A stretch of DNA of 64,000 nt from JAZSNL01 sp045536365. Lineage in GTDB: Bacteria; Bacillota_I; Bacilli_A; ML615J-28; CAG-313. Numbering within the stretch: the stretch's first letter is position 1; the number at the start of each line of letters is the position of its first letter. Under the pieces are notes generated by a model, which did no database searches, was not told the origin of the DNA, and saw only the letters and a list, made by a program, of their open reading frames with translations. Position numbers and translations under genes: made by a program. Below, piece by piece: positions 60,855-64,000 of this stretch. The DNA is taken from contig JAZSNL010000018.1 in assembly GCA_045536365.1 (NCBI GenBank), positions 69,470-133,469 on the forward strand, written 5' to 3'.

Positions 60855-63062
60855 ATGAAAAATTTTAAAACCTTAATTATAATAACAATTATTTTATGTA
60901 CAACTATTCTTGTTGGATGTAATAAAAAAGTTAAATCTATTTCTTTAAATGTAGATAGTGAAATGGATCCAGGAGAAACTCAAACAATAGTAGTTGAATT
61001 TAATCCTAAAAAAGCAAATGAAGAAGTAACTTATCAAACTTCAGACGATGAAGTTTTTACTGTTGAAAATGGCGTTATAACAGCTATTGCAAAAGGTACA
61101 GCTACTTTAACTGCAACTTCAGCTAGTGGTATTGTTACAACTAAAGAAATTACTGTTACTAATAATGTTACTAGATTAAATGTTACTGGTTTAACAAATA
61201 TGAAAAGTGGTAGTGTTCAAGCATTAAAAATTGAAAGTAATGTAAATAGTAAAGACTTAGAAGTAGAAATTACTTCATCTAATCCTGAAGTAGTTGCTGT
61301 TTTAAGCGGTACAAATATTAAAGCTGTAGCTGCTGGTACTGCAACTATCAGTGTTACTTCAAAAAGTGGAATTGTTAAAACGATAGAAATTACTGTAACA
61401 AAAGTAATTAAGAATTATACAATTGAATATAATTTAACTGATGCTGAGTTTATGTATTTACCAAGTGATGCTCCTACAACATTTAATGAAAATACATTAC
61501 CTTTAGACCTTCCTATTTTAAGTATGGGTGAAGGTAGTGATAAATTATTCTTAGGATGGAAGATTAATGATAGTAATATTACTGGTAGAGAAGAAGCAAG
61601 TGATTTGTTTATTGAACTTGATTCTAGTATTAATTATAATGTTATTTTAACACCTGTTTGGAGTGTTCCTTATATTAAAATTGATACTGAAAAATCAACA
61701 TTATTAAAACCAAATGATCAATATCAATTAGAATATTTCTCATATAAATTACCTAAAGGTGTTGATGAAAATAAAGTTGTTTGGGTATCTTCAGATACTT
61801 CAGTTATTAAAGTAAATGAAGAAGGAACTGTTACTGCAGTTGGTGTTGGTTATGCTGAAGTAACTTGTACATTAGTTGACTTACCTCAAATATCTACTGT
61901 TATTGGATTTACAGTAAATGATGATTTGGATCAAGTAAGTGATGTTATGAAGTTGTTTATTGACAATTCTTTCTCGGAAATAATCGCTAAGAAAATTAAT
62001 GTTACAGGATATCAATTTAACTATTCTTATGTGCTTTATGCGAGTGTTGTTGACTACTTATTCGAAGAACATAAAGTAATTGAAGCAATTGTTCCACTTT
62101 CTAATAGTAACCGTCCAGGTACTGTTAAGACTAAGTATTATGTAACTGTTCATGATACTGCTTCATCTGCTGAATCAGCTGATGGAAAAATGCATGCAAA
62201 TTATGTTTATGAAGGCGGTGGAGGTACTTCATGGCATTATAGTGTAGGTAATGATGGTATTTATCATCAAATACCTGATAATGAAGTTGCTTTTCATGCA
62301 GGTGATGGTACTGGTACTGAATATCATTTAATTGAAACAGGTGTAAAAGCTACTGTTAAATATCCTGCTGTTACAATTAGTTCTGATGGATGGTATGAAT
62401 TAAATGGTATTAAGACAACAATTCAAGCACCAAGATATATTCGTTATTCTAAGAATTCAGATGGTAGTTATAATTATGATGAAAATGGTGATAAGATTGT
62501 AACTGAAGATAAATTATGTCAAACTAAAGATATTAATGATGTTGGTATTGAAGTTGTAATTAAAGATGGATATTATTATATGGGTCCTACATATTTTAAT
62601 GACACTTACGCAAAAATTTCTAATAGAGGTGGTAATAACAATTCTATTGGTATTGAAACTTGCGTAAACAAAGGATCTGATTTATATTGGACATGGCAAA
62701 AAACTGCTAAGTTAGTAGCTCATTTATGTAATGATAACGATATTGAAATTGATCATGTTAAACCACACCATTTCTTTAGTGGTAAGAACTGTCCTCAAAC
62801 TATGAGAGATAATGGTTTATATGAAAATTTCTTAGGCTTAGTTGCGATGGAATATGAAATTTTGACTAAATATTCTGATGCGAAGATTAGTTTTTCTACA
62901 TCTAATCCTGACTTAGTTAATGAATATGGTCGTGTTATTAAACAACCTAGATATACAACTAGTGTTAAATATACTGTTACTATTGAGTATCAAGGTAAAA
63001 CAGAATCTGTTGATTTTGCGGTTGTAATACCTGGTTTAGTAACGCTTGGAATTATAGAATAA
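60855..63062 (+). CDS. lipoprotein with Big2 domains and PGRP-type amidase
   Basis: A 735-residue surface amidase. Lipobox LVGC (Cys22), two Big2 domains (VITAIAKGTATLTATSASG, VAAGTATISVTSKSG), an InlB-like segment (LFLGWKIND), a third Big2-like domain (VVWVSSDTSVIKVNEEG), then from about residue 365 the amidase: YYVTVHDTAS (Zn His), VGNDGIYHQIPDNEVAFHAGD, NRGGNNNSIGIE and KPHHFFSGKNCPQT (Zn His and Cys). The last 60 residues are another Ig-like tail. It is a paralogue of the signal-less amidase at 12840 over that protein's whole length. Likely wall remodelling or attack on competitors' peptidoglycan. Confidence 0.88.
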   Translation: MKNFKTLIIITIILCTTILVGCNKKVKSISLNVDSEMDPGETQTIVVEFNPKKANEEVTYQTSDDEVFTVENGVITAIAKGTATLTATSASGIVTTKEITVTNNVTRLNVTGLTNMKSGSVQALKIESNVNSKDLEVEITSSNPEVVAVLSGTNIKAVAAGTATISVTSKSGIVKTIEITVTKVIKNYTIEYNLTDAEFMYLPSDAPTTFNENTLPLDLPILSMGEGSDKLFLGWKINDSNITGREEASDLFIELDSSINYNVILTPVWSVPYIKIDTEKSTLLKPNDQYQLEYFSYKLPKGVDENKVVWVSSDTSVIKVNEEGTVTAVGVGYAEVTCTLVDLPQISTVIGFTVNDDLDQVSDVMKLFIDNSFSEIIAKKINVTGYQFNYSYVLYASVVDYLFEEHKVIEAIVPLSNSNRPGTVKTKYYVTVHDTASSAESADGKMHANYVYEGGGGTSWHYSVGNDGIYHQIPDNEVAFHAGDGTGTEYHLIETGVKATVKYPAVTISSDGWYELNGIKTTIQAPRYIRYSKNSDGSYNYDENGDKIVTEDKLCQTKDINDVGIEVVIKDGYYYMGPTYFNDTYAKISNRGGNNNSIGIETCVNKGSDLYWTWQKTAKLVAHLCNDNDIEIDHVKPHHFFSGKNCPQTMRDNGLYENFLGLVAMEYEILTKYSDAKISFSTSNPDLVNEYGRVIKQPRYTTSVKYTVTIEYQGKTESVDFAVVIPGLVTLGIIE

Positions 63063-63072
63063 GTAAAGTAAG

Positions 63073-63106
63073 AACGAACGAAAGTGAAATTTCGTTCGTT
63101 TTTTAT
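63073..63106 (+). terminator. intrinsic terminator
   Basis: Eleven-pair stem AACGAACGAAA/TTTCGTTCGTT with a six-base loop and T run. Confidence 0.85.
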
Positions 63107-63116
63107 TAAAATATAT

Positions 63117-63130
63117 CGAAAACGCTTGCA
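63117..63130 (+). promoter_or_regulatory. cre-like catabolite-repression operator
   Basis: CGAAAACGCTTGCA matches the pseudo-palindromic CcpA cre pattern TGAAARCGCTTTCA at 12 of 14 positions and overlaps the -35 box of the last gene, a repressing position. Confidence 0.55.
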
Positions 63131-63154
63131 GATAAAAATCGAAAGTGATATAAT
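63126..63154 (+). promoter_or_regulatory. promoter of the right-edge lipoprotein
   Basis: TTGCAG, 17-base spacer with TGA extension, TATAAT. Confidence 0.75.
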
Positions 63155-63192
63155 ATACATGTAAAATTTTTTTTGAAGAAAGGAAAAAAGAC

Positions 63193-64000
63193 ATGTTAAA
63201 ACTAAGAAGAAAATTTTTATTGATTTTTTCTATAGTTTTTGCTTTAGCAGGATTAGTATCTTGTACAGTAGATGGTTCTACATCTGTTAAAATTCGTTTC
63301 GAAGAACAAAGTATTAGTCTGCTAAAAGGAGAAACTTACGAAATCGAACCTACAATTTACAAAGGTGATGCTGTAGGTGTAATTGATTTAGTGTGGTCTT
63401 CTGATGATACAACTGTAGTAGAAGTTGTTGACGGTAAGATTACTGCTGTAGGTGTTGGTAAAACACAAATCAAAGTAGCTTTAAAAGATAAACCTATTGT
63501 TTATGATAAAGTAGAAATTGAAGTTGTTGAAACTTATTTACCAACATTAAATTTCACTACTGAAACTAAAGAAATTAAAGATAATGAACAATTACAAATG
63601 GCTTATGAATTATTAGGAGATGCTGAAGGCGTTACTGTTGAATGGTCTACTAGTGATGAAGAAGTTGCAGTAGTTGATCAAGATGGTTTAGTTACAGCTA
63701 AGAAAGCTGGTAACGTTACTATTATCGCAACTTTAGTTAGTGATAGAGAAGAATGTGCTTATGAGTATGATTTAACAATTGGCTATAGCGAATTTGAAAT
63801 TAAATTCGACTTAAACGGCGGTCAATTTGGTGAATATACTTATGATAGTTTTGCAGATCATATCGTTGCATTATTTAATGCATCAGATGAATCTGGTTCT
63901 AAAGTAGTTACTAAAGAAACATTCCATAGTAATTCTCATCCTAATATTAAAGGTGTTTATAACAAAACTGAAAACTTAGAAGCTCATAAATGGTTATTTG
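63193..64000 (+). CDS. Big2 lipoprotein (3' partial, cut by window end)
   Basis: At least 269 residues, open to the right edge. Signal MLKLRRKFLLIFSIVFALAG followed by lipobox LVSC (Cys24); two Big2 domains (VWSSDDTTVVEVVDGKITAVG, about 50-115, and VEWSTSDEEVAVVDQDGLVTA, about 150-190); then the start of another module (FEIKFDLNGGQFGEYTYDSF). AAAGGAAAA lies 8 bases before the ATG. By analogy with its neighbours, a catalytic or binding domain may follow outside the window. A cre-like site suggests control by sugar supply. Confidence 0.88.
   Translation, partial: MLKLRRKFLLIFSIVFALAGLVSCTVDGSTSVKIRFEEQSISLLKGETYEIEPTIYKGDAVGVIDLVWSSDDTTVVEVVDGKITAVGVGKTQIKVALKDKPIVYDKVEIEVVETYLPTLNFTTETKEIKDNEQLQMAYELLGDAEGVTVEWSTSDEEVAVVDQDGLVTAKKAGNVTIIATLVSDREECAYEYDLTIGYSEFEIKFDLNGGQFGEYTYDSFADHIVALFNASDESGSKVVTKETFHSNSHPNIKGVYNKTENLEAHKWLF

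Noticed and set aside
1..64000. CRISPR arrays, tRNA and rRNA genes
   Set aside because: No regularly spaced repeats, cloverleaf-like GC-richer segments or rRNA-like stretches were seen on reading; a scan with tRNAscan-SE and CRT would settle it.

Overview
The window is strongly AT-rich chromosomal DNA from a low-GC Gram-positive bacterium. Most genes lie on the + strand in tight operons with AGGAGG-type ribosome binding sites and TTGACA/TATAAT-type promoters. Housekeeping order (trmR-yrrN-yrrO-greA; yqeG-yqeH-yqeK-rsfS; hrcA-grpE-dnaK-dnaJ) and a sigma-K-like factor point to Bacilli/Erysipelotrichia or a walled relative of the Mollicutes. TGA ends several genes and tryptophan is TGG, so the code is the standard bacterial one. 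Many lipoproteins carry Big2 (Ig-like), Listeria-Bacteroides (InlB-type) and Cys-rich repeats plus GH5/GH18 domains, as in gut lineages. The exact taxon is inference.

Layout. 1-2 kb: 3' part of a BmrD/YheH-like ABC exporter, cut by the window edge. 2-6.9 kb: an accessory region with two related hairpins (possible small RNA), a decayed DUF4062 gene, and a two-gene cassette: a methyltransferase translationally coupled to a 962-residue P-loop NTPase with a C-terminal TIR domain. A 55-bp direct repeat (54/55 identical, containing a consensus promoter) brackets the cassette. 6.9-19.3 kb: peptidases (P1/S58 and DppA), MazG, lipoproteins, alpha/beta hydrolase, SDR, a split chromate transporter, a PGRP-type amidase, a condensation-fold acyltransferase with a membrane partner, a cation/Ca2+ exchanger behind a yybP-ykoY (Mn2+) riboswitch, DUF554 and a flavin reductase. 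19.4-25.4 kb: a 1280-residue GH18 lipoprotein and an ECF sigma / membrane anti-sigma-like / lipoprotein trio.

25.5-42 kb: tandem-GNAT, MBL hydrolase, a GH9 glycosidase without signal peptide, DUF1292, a SWIM/SNF2 pair (YwqB/YwqA-like), a heterodimeric ABC exporter, a HEPN-like/CBS protein, a DUF4430 + ECF-S vitamin uptake pair, a guanylate-kinase-like protein and a YgjP-type metallopeptidase. 42-54 kb: an XRE/TPR regulator, the tRNA hydroxyuridine cluster, greA, mtnN, tcdA, sigma-K-like, the yqeGHK-rsfS ribosome/HD group, a PRC-barrel protein, a ROK-like protein and an MBL hydrolase. 53.9-58.7 kb: the heat-shock operon under two CIRCE-type operators. 58.7-64 kb: three Big2 lipoproteins (GH5 glycosidase, amidase, and one cut by the right edge behind a cre-like site).

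The most unusual part is the repeat-bracketed methyltransferase/NTPase-TIR cassette beside a DUF4062 remnant, which looks like a small, possibly excisable conflict (defence) module. No rRNA, tRNA, CRISPR array, transposase or integrase was recognised.
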